DNA of 64,000 nt from Oxyruncus cristatus (taxonomy: Eukaryota; Chordata; Aves; Passeriformes; Cotingidae): contig VXAY01006167.1 of the NCBI GenBank assembly GCA_013399855.1, positions 124,001 to 188,000 of the forward strand. The letters run 5' to 3'. Of this stretch, positions 13,422 through 25,260 are shown piece by piece; the stretch's first letter is position 1, and every line of letters starts with the position of its first letter. The translations under genes and the position numbers were made by a program. The notes below the pieces were generated by a model. The model saw nothing but the letters and a program-made list of their open reading frames with translations, ran no database searches and had not been told where the DNA came from.

Positions 13422-13458
13422 GGAAAAACTCAACATGCATCAAGAAACATCTATTTTA
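13422..13458 (+). repeat. Left arm of inverted repeat pair
   Basis: This arm matches the reverse complement of 14072-14109. The first 9 bp (ggaaaaact) are identical, one C/T change follows, then 21 bp match perfectly (13432-13452 against 14079-14099), then one substitution and one base of length difference in a T run. It is abutted on its inner side by a small hairpin (aaaaggtt, 5-bp loop, aacctttt, 13458-13478). No known repeat family is recognised in it. Confidence 0.9.
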
Positions 13459-13478
13459 AAAGGTTTTAATAACCTTTT
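13458..13478. repeat. Short hairpin inside the left arm
   Basis: A perfect 8-bp stem (aaaaggtt / aacctttt) with the loop ttaat. It begins exactly where the left inverted-repeat arm ends. AT-rich hairpins of this size also arise by chance. Confidence 0.7.
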
Positions 13479-14026
13479 GACTAAGCTTAAAACTCTGCTT
13501 CCATTTCCATAGGCATTACAGAGTCACGATAATCAGAATTGTCTGCACTAGGTGTTCCAGTTTCAGTGAAAAAATTAAGGCAAGGTATTTTATTTTTCCA
13601 TCCTGGATTTTTTTCCCTAATCATTACCTCTTGATTCACTATCAAGAATTCTTGCGTATTGTGTTGCTAGGATTTAACCAGCTATAAAATTTCAGACAGA
13701 AAACCGTAAAGAGCAACTGCATCTCTCTTTTAGGTGCACATGGCCTGCAGTATTTGCAGGCACGCTCTGGGGCCTTGTGCTGCTTGGCCTCCATTTACAC
13801 ACCCCACTTTCCTTTGGAAGGAAATTCACAGAATAAGCAGGGAAAGAACTGTGATACCTCCAAGAGGTCAGAGACCAAGTCTGAGGGGAATATGGTGGGT
13901 CATACCTGTCCCACAGTGTGGACACAGATTGAAGTACATTCAGAGTAACTGTATTGATGCTGGCTGATCCCAGTACAGGATGCTAAAACAGCAACATCTT
14001 TGTTCCAACTAAAAAGCTGAACCTGG
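13479..14026. other. Interior between inverted repeat arms, nothing recognised
   Basis: About 550 bp of unique-looking sequence with no transposase-like frame, no LINE or LTR resemblance and only 60-80 codon open frames. If the arms are terminal repeats, this would be the body of a non-autonomous element. If not, it is ordinary host DNA. Confidence 0.5.
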
Positions 14027-14066
14027 AGAAGCCAAGAGGAACTCCTAGATGGAGTTCCCGCCTTCT
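14027..14066. repeat. Imperfect hairpin inside the right arm
   Basis: The arm agaagccaagaggaactcc (14027-14045) pairs imperfectly with ggagttcccgccttct (14051-14066) around the loop tagat. The inner 7 bp (gaactcc / ggagttc) pair perfectly. It lies only 5 bp from the right inverted-repeat arm. Confidence 0.7.
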
Positions 14067-14071
14067 CTATC

Positions 14072-14109
14072 TAAAAACAGATGTTTCTTGATGCATGTTA
14101 AGTTTTTCC
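14072..14109 (-). repeat. Right arm of inverted repeat pair
   Basis: Reverse-complement partner of 13422-13458, about 35 of 38 positions matching, including a perfect 21-bp core at 14079-14099. If transcribed together, the two arms could form a long stem closing a loop of about 610 nt. Confidence 0.9.
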
Positions 14110-17100
14110 TTCTCTCTGAGGGAAAAAGTGAAAAAAGCACTAAGAAAAATTAAAAAAAAAACAAACCCAGCCTTTGCAGAATAACTCATAGCCTGGATTA
14201 TGAGGAAGGTAAGTGAATGAGAGATTGAACTGTGTTCATTATCCTCAGAGTAAAACAAGCCTGGTACCTTTTGGTACCTGCTTCAGTGAGGAAAGGTTAG
14301 AGCTCATTCACTCTGTCTTGCTGCACACTGTACTCTTTTCAACTGCCTCCAGCTGAGGCAAGGCATTTGCGTTATATGAATAGAGGCTCTTATCCTGTGA
14401 GCAATTATACCAGGGGTTAAAGTAGCTGTAAGGCTCTAATGGTCTTGCAAAAAGCTTTTCTCAGTATTCTGTGTTTATAACAGCTATTTTTTAATAAGGA
14501 TATTCTATATGTGCACAAGGTATAACCCCTTTTTGATACACACACAAGTGTTTTCAAGAATTCTTGTTAAATAATATTACATAGACTTGTTTCAGAATAA
14601 AAGCTTTGGCTTCTGTCTGACTATACGCATTTTTGAAAGGAATAGGGGCTTTTTTCTCCTACTGTTCTTTTCCTTTGGCTTTAATTTCATTTGCTTTATT
14701 CAGACCTTAGGTCAAAGAATTTTTACATTTAATATATGTATCCTGATGGGGGCTGAGCACATTTTTGAATCTGGGAATTTAGAAGGGCACCTCTGTTTGA
14801 CATGTGGAGATGTACGCCTGCAAAGTCTCAGCCTGAATCATTCAAACCCGCGGGCCTTACGCCTGTGATCACACACGTTTCCTAATTTGTTCATGTACCT
14901 ATTGTTCCCTTTGACTTCAGAAGCCAAGGAAATTTAATGTCTGGTTACACAGCTCAGGACCCAACGGGAGGAAACCCAGCCTTGGAAAATGCTGCCCTTG
15001 GTTCACAAAAAGTCATCAAATGGCCAAATGCAAGTGCTCCGTGCTTTTACTCTCTGTTGTAGGTGTCACAGCAACATAGCGAGATCCTTTCCTTTTCTTA
15101 TAACAGCATCCCTACCATGCCTTTGAAAGAGCTGAAGTCTTTAGAGCTGTGATTTGTGCCTTTATAAATCCCAGGGAGCAATAGCTCCTGTTCTTCAACC
15201 AAAAGCAAAACAAATTCCCCCTTGTAATTAAGGCTGAACACACAGTAATTATTTCCACCCCTTCTGTGTTATAATGTTATAATGCAAGACACCACCGTGT
15301 GCTTCATAGTGTTTCCCAAGCACAAACAGTAGGGTTGCCCAGCTCGTCCTCACTGAGAAGAAAAAGGCTAGGTTGTAGGCACCTCTCACTGGCTACAACT
15401 GAGTTATGTCACGTGGTGTAAAACAGCTTCTGCCAGCAATGCTGCTTTGTCTCACAGAGAAGCAATTTTTAAAGAGGTTTGATAAATTGTCTTGTCACAT
15501 TTGGATTAAACTATTGATTTACCAACACTCTATGTATGTTGACCCAAGAAAACACAGTGGATGCTATTTAGAATATCAGAAAACCTCTGCCATATGCATG
15601 TTGTCTAGCCTACACTTCAACCCTATCACCTTTCACCAGATTGCTTTAGACAAGAGATCTCATGGGCAGGGAATCTGCAATGCATATAAGCTTACTTGCT
15701 CATTTAATACAAGAGAGTCCTAGACACTGACCTTGTCTATTGCTTGCAGCTTGGCAGGGCTGTAACACCGCAAAGACCTGCAAATCCCTTTTTAACAAGG
15801 CTACCTGAACCCCATGGCCCAGGTCCAAACAGATGAAAACATGAATATGTCCAGCAGATCAGTTGCCTATACTGCTCAGTAGAAAATTGTCTGACGCTGC
15901 ACATACTGGTGTCTGCTTACATGGTTCAGCACCAACTCCTGCCATAAAGGCAGGTCTGTTGTCAGTTCCTAAAACACTGTATATATTGTTTTTTCATTAG
16001 TGAACTGTGCAAGGGTATTTTGCATGGTAGATAAGGAAGTGAAAATTTTTATTCAAGATGTCTCTCAGTTTGAACCAAAAAACATATTCCATCAGAGTGG
16101 ATTTTGTTTTCAATTGTTTCAAATAGACAACAGTTTGGCTTGGAGTTGGAGAGCCTAGAAAAGCGAATGAGAATGAATCTCGTTATCTGTGTGGTTGCAC
16201 CATGACATTAAAGGATGAAAAAGTGTGTGAGTTAGGAAGGTGTTTGGGGAGAGCATGAGGACAGGAAGGTGTGTGGCTTCCCATATTCCCTCAAGCTTGT
16301 TTCTGTAGCCCTTTTCATGAGTCTAGCAGAGGGAATCTGGACATGAAAGCACACACAGTGAGGATTGTCAGCACCTGGGCGCAGCGTGGCATCCTGATGT
16401 CCTGCATGAATTTGCTGCTTCACAATAGTGACCTTCTCTTAGCTGAGGTCAACATTTCCAGTAGCTTCAGTGAAAGAGGGCTTGTCCCATTGTAGTTGAT
16501 ATTCCTGGGCTCTTTAACTGTTTTAATAACCATTGTACGAGCTGTTTCATGTAAGTGTTATCGTACGTCTAGTATCAGCAAGCAATATTAAACTGGCAAA
16601 AAAATATTAAAGGCTTGTGTTGGCCCCAGGGTGAAAATACATAACGATAAAGCCTAAACTGCTGTTCAGCAAAACTGTATCAATTAGGTGTAGCAGTTTG
16701 ACGAAAACAAAACCAAAGACTAATCCCACTTCTGGTTTATCCAGATTTGAAAAGTTCAAGGTAGTGTCAGATATCTATACATGAGTAAAAAGGCTTCACC
16801 TTTGTCCTTCCTAGGAACAGCTTGTGTGTTACAAACTGTGTCATGTTTTCTTTCATCTGTGATAAAGGAGGAATGACATGGCAAACTATAGACTTGCATT
16901 TTAAAACCATAGCTGAGTAACTTGGTAAACTTGCTAACCTATTGTCTATCATATACTTATTTTAATATTTATGGGACCAGTGAGTCCTGTACTGCTCAGA
17001 ATTTCCCATATAACTTTTTTGTGCTGGCTCATGGATAATGCCACTCAGCTTCTATGACGTTAGGTCAAATGATATCATACTGTAGGATGTGATATGCCCT

Positions 17101-20100
17101 GGTGCACTGTGCAATGTTTCAGCCTCTTCAGCTTCTAAACAGAAAGAGAAAAGCACTCTTGAAACCTGGATATATTGCTGCATTGTTGTTTAAATATTTG
17201 GAGTGCCTCTTGACAGAGAAGTTAGTTGAATATAAATATTTCACATGAAAATAATAAAGTGCAAAAACTTGCCACCCACAATGTCTACAGTTAAAATAGT
17301 ACCCCTTTTGTTTGCTTTACATTCAGATAAAATAAAACCAAAAAACCTGAAGTGCCTGCAGAATCACGGAAATCTAAACTCCTCTTAAGTTGCCCTCTGA
17401 AGCTCACGGAAGATGTGCTTTGGTGGGCATATCGAAGGGAGAGCCTCCGGACAAAAGTCCCTGCCTAAGGAAGCACTGCCTCTGAGTCTGACAGCTCCAG
17501 GGACTGGCAGCAAGAGCTACTCAGCTGCACCTATCCCGAAGCCTGGAGGGGGAAAGTGGCAGATGTATAGGCAAAGGTGGTGTCCTTCCTACAGCAGGCT
17601 CTGAAAAATTCAGGGTTGTCACTGACATCTTGAGCAGTGATCAGCAAGGGATGGAAAGTGAGGGTGAGAGTGAAAAATATGATACCTGTGTTTTCAGGAA
17701 GCCCCTGGCAGATAGAAATGGTGGTCATATGCAATTGCTACTATCACTGCTGCTGACACAAAACCACTGTGTGCATCCCAGCAAAAGCACCCAGACATAA
17801 CGGGTGAGGTTTCATTTGCAAATCCCATTTCTCAGCTGTTTTGTAATATAACACATGCCCAGCATTGTTATAGACAAGAAATGAAACTCAAGGGTGAAGA
17901 TCACCAATCTGTGACCATGTGAGATTAGAAACACTGCCCAGAACTTACAACAAACATTACCAAAAAAGAAATAAAATCAGTCAATCAAACTGTTGCTGAG
18001 CACCCAGCAGATAACTCTCACCCTACAGAAGGGAACTACACCTCTTCTTTGTCCACAATTGCCAATACAATGATTTCCAGGCAGGCTCCACTCTGGCTTC
18101 ACTCTTGTAAATTCTTTTCATACACAGATATCCTGTTCACAAAGACAGATGGGGAGAGTACCAATAATGAAAAACACTGTCCGCTAAGTTTTCTGGAAAC
18201 TAATGCAGAAGGATATGCAGGAAAGAAGTCTAGTTAAGAGAGTTGCTTGTTGGCATGCAGATCTCTGGTCCTTGCTGTTCCCTATTTAGGCAGAAAATAA
18301 AATATTTCCCAGTGTAAGGATGGAAAATGTTTGTCATGGAGAAGGTTGCTTTTTGTCTGGATTTCATTCTCTGCTGTTAAGAATAGGGCAGGGTGAAACA
18401 ATTTGATCTTTGTAGGCTGACTGCCAAATAAGAAAATCTCCACCAAATTCTGAATACCCGGGCTATACTTCCCAGAAACACTTGAGAAATTTTCGGTGGT
18501 GATAATCTCTGACTGAATGGATGACATAAATATCCTTTGCAATGGAGAACACTATCTGGAGAATTAGGATTCCTTATCTCAAAATATTCTTTAGGCGGAT
18601 GTTGAAGATACTTCCTGAAAGGCCATAAACTGTTCAAGCACACCCCAAGCATACTTTTCCCTGTTTTTTTCTGGTTGAGAGGTCCTTACAGGTAATGTTG
18701 GTTGTTCATTAACCTTTCCCCCCTTTGAGGAGCTTATAGATTCTAAATAGTGTAAGTTCTTTTTTCTTCTTTTACTTCTGTATAATTTCTAGTGTTACTC
18801 AAAATAATTGCTTCTTACCATTAATTTCATATACAGTCCCATTGTGTCCTCAAGTCAACTTTTTTTCCTGGTTAGGTTTGAGCACTGTCTATGTTTATAA
18901 ATATATATTATGTTATATTTTTATGAATATATACTATGTTTATGAATATGTTTGAAATTTTTAGTGCATGCATTTTGAGGTTGTATTATCTTCCACTATC
19001 TTTCTGAAACTTGGTGTGAAAATGAGAACATCGTGCTTGCGTTGTATTTTACCTCCTATATCTCTGTGAGAGTGATGGGAACAGCATCTACTGTCCAAGT
19101 GACATCCAATGTTATTCTGAAAGCTGTATGACCATCATTGTTCATCCAAGTAGGAATGAAGTCAAGATTTGTGTTTTTGAAGGGAACAGGTTACCCACTG
19201 GTGTTCTTGCAGAAGATCAATTCATATGCCCCTAGTGCAAATGCTGGTGGATTTTATGCAGGTTGAGCTCTGTTCCTCTAGGAGTTTTCCAGTTGCATTG
19301 ACAAATGGACCCTGCCACAAAGCCATTCAGGTCATGCTTGCACACCAGTTGTGACTGTTTTGAACTTAAGCCTGGTTTTTGAACTTATTTGAGTGCTTCA
19401 ACACTAATACAATTTTCACCAAAAAAAAAAAAAAAAGAAAAGAGAGAGACAAAGATGCTATTTATTCACAATCATAATAAAAATCCAAGTTTTGCTGGCT
19501 CTAAGGGACAATTTGGTTTGGACAGATACAAACATACCAGAGAAGGTTAGCAAAGATTCCACACTCCAGGCCCACTGCTGCTGCCTTTTACTGTCACCTA
19601 CCACTACGGTAATCAAATCTTTAGGTGCAGGTTAATGGGATAATTAGCCAAGCAGGATCAAACTTGTATGCTGTGGAGAAATGGGTGTCATAGACACTTG
19701 TAAGGCACTAGGGCAAACTGCCTTGCCTTTCAATGGGCAATAAAGTAGGAGACGAATTAGATGTAGGTTGTTCTGCCTGCTCACGGTGGTGAGAACAGCT
19801 TCACTAGCACTGCATTTTAAAGAGCAAATAATATTAATTAGCAATTGTGGTTGGAATCATATTGGCAGGGAGGTCTTCCGCTCATCGCCCTCCTGAGGCA
19901 GGCCAAGCACTCAAGTCTCAACAGCTTCCCTTTGAGGACTTTCCTAGGGCACAGCACTGCCAAGAGAACTGTCTGCTAAATTGTCCTCTTACAGAGGGCC
20001 CTGAAGACTCTTCATTTTTGGTAATTTTATAATAGAACTGAAATAGGCAGTTTCGATAGCCCATGGAGCTTGCTTACAGACTTGCTCATCTTCACAGCTC

Positions 20101-23100
20101 ATAGCTGACGAGGATCTGACCCATGGCTTGCCTCTTGAGATTGAGAGGGAACAGGCACACGTTCAGACCTAAAAAATTCCAGGAATCTTTTTGGAGGAAA
20201 ATATTTTAACTTTTAATTTGGACTTTTAGGACTGTCACACATGCTTTTCATTCAGGGATCACTTTTTAGATCAGGTTTTAATGACAAAAATGAACTAATA
20301 TTATTATAAAAGTGTTGGCAGAGACTTTATTCACCCTACACTGATGGATGAGGAAGCCCACAGAGTAATTTTTAACTAATGCCAGAAACATATTTTGTGG
20401 TGGAGTTAGGAATGCCATCCCAGTCTTCAGCCTTTTATTACTGACTCAAGAGGCCATCTTCTGCAAAGTCAGTGATTCATGCAGAGTGATTTGAAAGGAA
20501 TGTGTTTGAATGAGTGCATTTGTCACAGTTTATGGCTTTTTAATAACAAATCATTATTACTGTGAATTTTTAAGCCCAAAATCCTCCATAAATCTTTTCA
20601 AACTCATCTCTATTTTTAATCTGGGGAGGAACTTGTTCACTGTTTTTGTTCATTCCACTGCTGTTGATTCATGAATTGTTATATTAAATAGGTTTTAAAA
20701 AGCTAAAATAGTATAGGAGAGGAGATTTTGTTCACAAACTCAAGATTTTTACCTTTTTTTTTCAGTTGTCACAGAGGCCCTGCTTGATTTACACTTCAGG
20801 CTCCACAACTGAGCAGAAAAACCTACTAGAGATTGTAGACTTCCACCCAGAAGAACTAAGTCTGACATGCAGCAGACATTACTCCAGTGAAGTGTATTCA
20901 GCTGTAAATCAGGTGGAAGGTGGTAAACTCACTGACACTGAGTCCAGCACAGTTGCAGCCAGCCTGCCTCCCAAGCAAACTAACTTAAAAGTAGTAACCC
21001 TACACTAGAGCTACTTTCAAGATTACAGTGGAGACATAAACTCTATTCCCCCCCCCCTTTGCTGCATTTAGGAGCAGTAGTTGTCAATGAAGCTAGAAAT
21101 AATGTGATATATATGCAGATAAACACCCCAAAGTTTAAGAAGTCATTTTTAGCTCACAACATATATTTGGACTTTTCTTCCTTGCAAAATTTCCACAGCA
21201 TTCCATTGCAGGATCAGTGATAACATGAGTATGTGAGGGTATACAGAGAGAAGGAATGAAGTGAACCTTTATTTAAATTACTGGAAAACATACAAAAAAT
21301 AAATTTTAAAAAAATCATGATTGTGTTCACTTCCAGTAACAGACTGTGTTTTCTGCTCAGTTGTCACATTGGAGACTTGGGGCTGAAAGCCGGTTTCTTT
21401 CTTTACCAGTTCAGCCTTTCCTATATGTGACCAGCATGGATCCTGAAGCTGCAAGATACTGATAATTCTATAGAAGGCAAAGGCATTTATAATCTCACAG
21501 AAAGTCCTCATTCTCTAGTAGTGTGAGGCCATGATGTTTGTATAGTCTTCTCAACTGGTGAAAGCACTAATTACACTGAATAATGGTAACCCTTTTATGT
21601 TGGCAGACATCTGAAACCTTAGATAATTACAGCTCCTGCTAGAAAAATCCTAGGTCTCTGAATTTTGATTTTAAGTGACAGAAATAATTTTCGGATAATC
21701 CAGTGGCTGCGAAATCAGGGTGTGAAGAACCGGAGTTTTACGTGTATGAAAATAACTGATAGACAGGAGTAAAAGGCTGTTTCTAACCACTTCTGATGAG
21801 ATCACCTCCTAACTCTGAGGATATGGAAAGCATTGACAAATCAGTGCAAAAGTAAACCAAACAAATGCACATAACGTACATTTAGCAAAGGAACACTACA
21901 TAATGGAACATGAAATAATAAGAAAAATATAGAATCCGTCTTGACAAAGATTGGAAAATCTACATGTCAGCAAAAATAAACTTGTTACTTAATAAGGTTA
22001 ATAATAGATAAAGTCCCCTAAAGATAAATTGTTATCACATTTGACGACCATTTTATTGAAATGTTAATGGCCTGAGGCAAAAGCAAACTGTTCCCTTAAT
22101 CTGCCAAAAGAACTGCTTTCTCAGGAATTATACACACCAGAGCACTTCGGATCTGAGCTAACTGTAACAAGCATGTTTGAAAATTGGAGCATCCACAGCT
22201 TGTGAATTTGTGACTAAAAGGAATGGATCTCACATGTCTCAAAATGGCTGTGCCCTTTTCTGCCAAACACAACTTTAACTCTCATTTTCAAATGAAAAAT
22301 CTGTTGGATTCAATTGCTGCAGTCAAAACAGCTGAGGTGTCAGTGACTGAAGGAAAGATTTTTTTTCTTTGCCTTCTTCCATACTAACTGTGAAAAAGGT
22401 ATAGCTTAATAAGTGTGATTGCTGTAATAGCAAACAGACAGAAAATACATTTTCATCAGCACCTCTAAGCACGGCAAAACTGTGAAGCAACCTGGCAAGT
22501 ATGCTAAGCATTCAGTGAATTGTGATAGATTGCAGTATGGTTTGTCTGAGATGAGCATACCAACAAAAAATCCTTCACAAGATTTAATGAAAACTCAGCC
22601 TGCACAGAGAGACTTGCTACAAGCACAGTATCAGCTCAAAATAAAATGGAGCTGATGAAGTCGAGTTCACGTCCTGTATTTCCTTCTAACATATGAAATA
22701 CATATCCCTTGAAGGACTTGGACACCTGAGCAATGTGAAAGAAAAGGAAATCAGAAAACATCTGTGATGCTGTGAGTTGCATTTCTTTTCAATTTATCCC
22801 AATGGCAAAGGTACAAAGAAATACATAAAAAATACATTGTAAATATATGCCTTGCACCCAAATCTCCTCTGCCAAAGTTTACGTGATATAAAAGGGAATG
22901 AGTAAGACAAAACCAATTTAACACAGTCAAGGCTGTTTCCACCTTGGAGAAGGGAGGCATATCCTGGTTCCCAAGTTGTTCCAGCAGGGGGGAATCCAGA
23001 AATGGGTGTCAGTCTGATGTAGCTCCACTACTGAAGCTGGATTGTTTGCATGTGAAGCAGGCAGTCAGACTCTGCAGCCTTTGGTTTGAAGAGGAATATT

Positions 23101-24901
23101 ACCAAACCTTATTTCTTTCTCTCTTTTACCAGAGGTCCATGGCAATGATGGTGTAAGTTTTGCTGTAGGGTTTTGGGGCTGGGGGGCAAGTGTGCTGAGA
23201 GCAGCCCTGTATTGGGCCACAGCCAGGAAGGCTCTGAGATAAATAAGGGTTTCACCGTGACCCAGAAGGCATGTCCCCTGGTAAGAAAACACAAAGGTTT
23301 ATACCATCTTCTTTTCAGTATTCTTATTTTAATCAGTATTCATATGCATAACCTATATACAATTTTTAACATGGCTTCTCCACTTCCACTTGGAGGTCAA
23401 CTGTTTAAAGTGAAGCTTACTCCTGTCTCTTGCCCTCATAAAACAAAAGGCAAAGGTTTCATGGATGTATATCTGATCATCAGTCTTTTGGGGAAGTACT
23501 TACTCTGCTTTTTGTGGAATTTTCTGTGCTATTTGGATCAGAGAGGGAGTACAGATATTTTGGTGCAGAAGTATAGAAGAAGATTTCTAAGACAGTCTTT
23601 CTTATTCTTTTTTTCACACATATGCACACAATTAGTATCCTCTACTGCCTGTTTTCCAGACCAGCTATTAACTTTCTTCAGAGAAAATTTTCTGGGCCCA
23701 GTTTATTTAGCTACCTTGCTACACCTGCAGTTTATTTGGTGATTTCCTTCCACAACAGACACCAGCCTTCCTTAAGAAGTAGGAGATGGTTGAGTATTAA
23801 TCACTAATTACACTCTCACATTCTTTCATTCAGCTTTGTTATAACAGAAATGTGAGTAGCATTCTCACCTCTGAGATAACTTTTCTTTGATGTAAAAACT
23901 ACCACACAATTAGTGGAGTTAAAAAACCCAATGGGGCAAAAAAAAAAAGATGGAAGATGATGTCTGCAGGTATTTCTGCATAGTGAAACGAGCAATATAC
24001 TCAAAACGTGTTTCTACCTGCAATGATGGCACTTAACCCACCTGAGGTTTGTGCTGTGCTTGGGAGGGGTGAAGTTCAGGGTATCTACTCCTGGACTAGC
24101 CTGTGGTATGCTCAACTGAGCCTGACTTGCCCATGCTGCGTCAAGATATTTGGGGTATGCTAAAGCCCTAGGCATGCTCTCTGCCAAAAGGGGATGAATC
24201 TGAGCTGTGTCCATCTTTGTGCTTGAGAAGGCACCATGTTTCTGCAACAGGTCGCCTCTGTGCTGAGGTGATAGGGTAAATGTTTTCTGTGCATCTGCCT
24301 CTTGCCTTTTGATCTGACAATTTTTTTTTATTCTGTTTTGTTTTGTTTTTTCTCTCAGAGCAGCTGTGAGTGCAGATTGCCTGTTGAGTGTGCTCCCCTT
24401 GCAGCAGGGCATGCCAGGCTGGCCTGTGCTTCGAAGGTTGGAGGACTGCAGGTAAGCAGAGGCATCATCCTTGACAGAAACCATGTGAGTCGTAACTTTT
24501 TCAGACGAGTGTAGATAAAGCCATTTCTCTGAAGCAAGAAACAAATGCCATGACACCGAAGTAAGTAAGAACTGTACAAATTTTAACAAATAACATCACA
24601 TTTCTTGTGGGAGTAAAGTCTTTTATCGCCTTTTATTTCTAACCTGATATGCAATGTTGCAGGAAATTCAGGTGTGGTACAATTTGGTGCTAAGTGGAGA
24701 AGAGGAAATACCATGTGATTTAATTAGACTGGAGCACTTCTGCATTATAGTGTTAAGAAATATAGTGCAGCAACACAGGTCCCAGTTTGGCGCTTCTTTT
24801 TGCAGACAGCTGGGCAGATACAGCTGACACCACCCACCTAAAATGCCCACACTGGACTGGGTCCTTTTGCTTTTGCAAGAGTTGTGATCATTCAAAAGCA
24901 G
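14110..24901. other. Long non-coding stretch; AT-rich repeat and possible regulatory segments
   Basis: No gene is recognised. The longest open frames are 24014-24589 minus (191 codons) and 23173-23742 plus (189 codons); neither shows a family motif, a credible start or splice logic, and both overlap other frames. An 80-codon frame at 20766-21008 follows a good splice-acceptor-like pyrimidine tract ending in cag (about 20749-20764) but resembles nothing known. The segments 20500-20720 and 21900-22130 are AT-rich, repeat-free and could be conserved regulatory DNA. A 16-A run lies at 19421-19436. Confidence 0.5.
18888..18952. repeat. AT-rich degenerate tandem repeat
   Basis: Imperfect copies of a tatgtttatgaatat-like unit alternate with TA steps. 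At least three partial copies can be seen. It is simple sequence with no other content. Confidence 0.7.
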
Positions 24902-25260
24902 GACCTGTGTGTTGGCTTCACGCCAAGACATTGAGGGGCCCGCGCAGAGATTCCCCCCCGAGGCTGATGCATGTTTCGNNNNNNNNNNNNNNNNNNNNNN
25001 NNNNNNNNNNNNNNNNNNNNNNNNNNNNNNNNNNNNNNNNNNNNNNNNNNNNNNNNNNNNNNNNNNNNNNNNNNNNNNNNNNNNNNNNNNNNNNNNNNNN
25101 NNNNNNNNNNNNNNNNNNNNNNNNNNNNNNNNNNNNNNNNNNNNNNNNNNNNNNNNNNNNNNNNNNNNNNNNNNNNNNNNNNNNNNNNNNACCTGGAAAG
25201 GGTGTGGGGTTGCAGACATTGAGGGGCCCTCCCAGAGATTCTGCAACGAGGCTGATGCAC
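24902..25260. repeat. GC-rich minisatellite spanning an assembly gap
   Basis: Two copies of one unit flank the gap. The left copy (24902-24972) runs from acctg through agacattgaggggccc and cagagatt to gaggctgatgca. The right copy (25191-25260) has the same landmarks in the same order with scattered changes. The unit is at least 70 bp, and its internal landmarks are 288 bp apart in the assembly. The 212 N between them therefore probably hide more copies, and the copy number is unknown. Frames that read through here are artefacts of the repeat and the gap. Confidence 0.85.
24979..25190. other. Assembly gap (212 N) inside the minisatellite
   Basis: A run of 212 N bounded on both sides by copies of the same GC-rich unit. 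This is a typical collapse or break of a tandem array in short-read assembly. Confidence 0.99.

Noticed and set aside
13479..14026. Transposase or other gene between the inverted repeat arms
   Set aside because: Only frames of fewer than 80 codons with no catalytic motif. If this is a mobile element, it is non-autonomous.
20766..21008. 80-codon frame after a pyrimidine tract and cag, possible exon
   Set aside because: The acceptor-like tract is good, but the frame closes without a donor and the protein is unlike anything I know. At most a non-coding exon.
23173..23742. 189-codon plus-strand open frame
   Set aside because: Composition is ordinary for translated non-coding DNA, with no recognisable domain and overlap with other frames.
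24014..24589. 191-codon minus-strand open frame
   Set aside because: No family motif, no credible start or splice context, and overlapped by frames on the other strand. Its length is within reach of chance in 64 kb.
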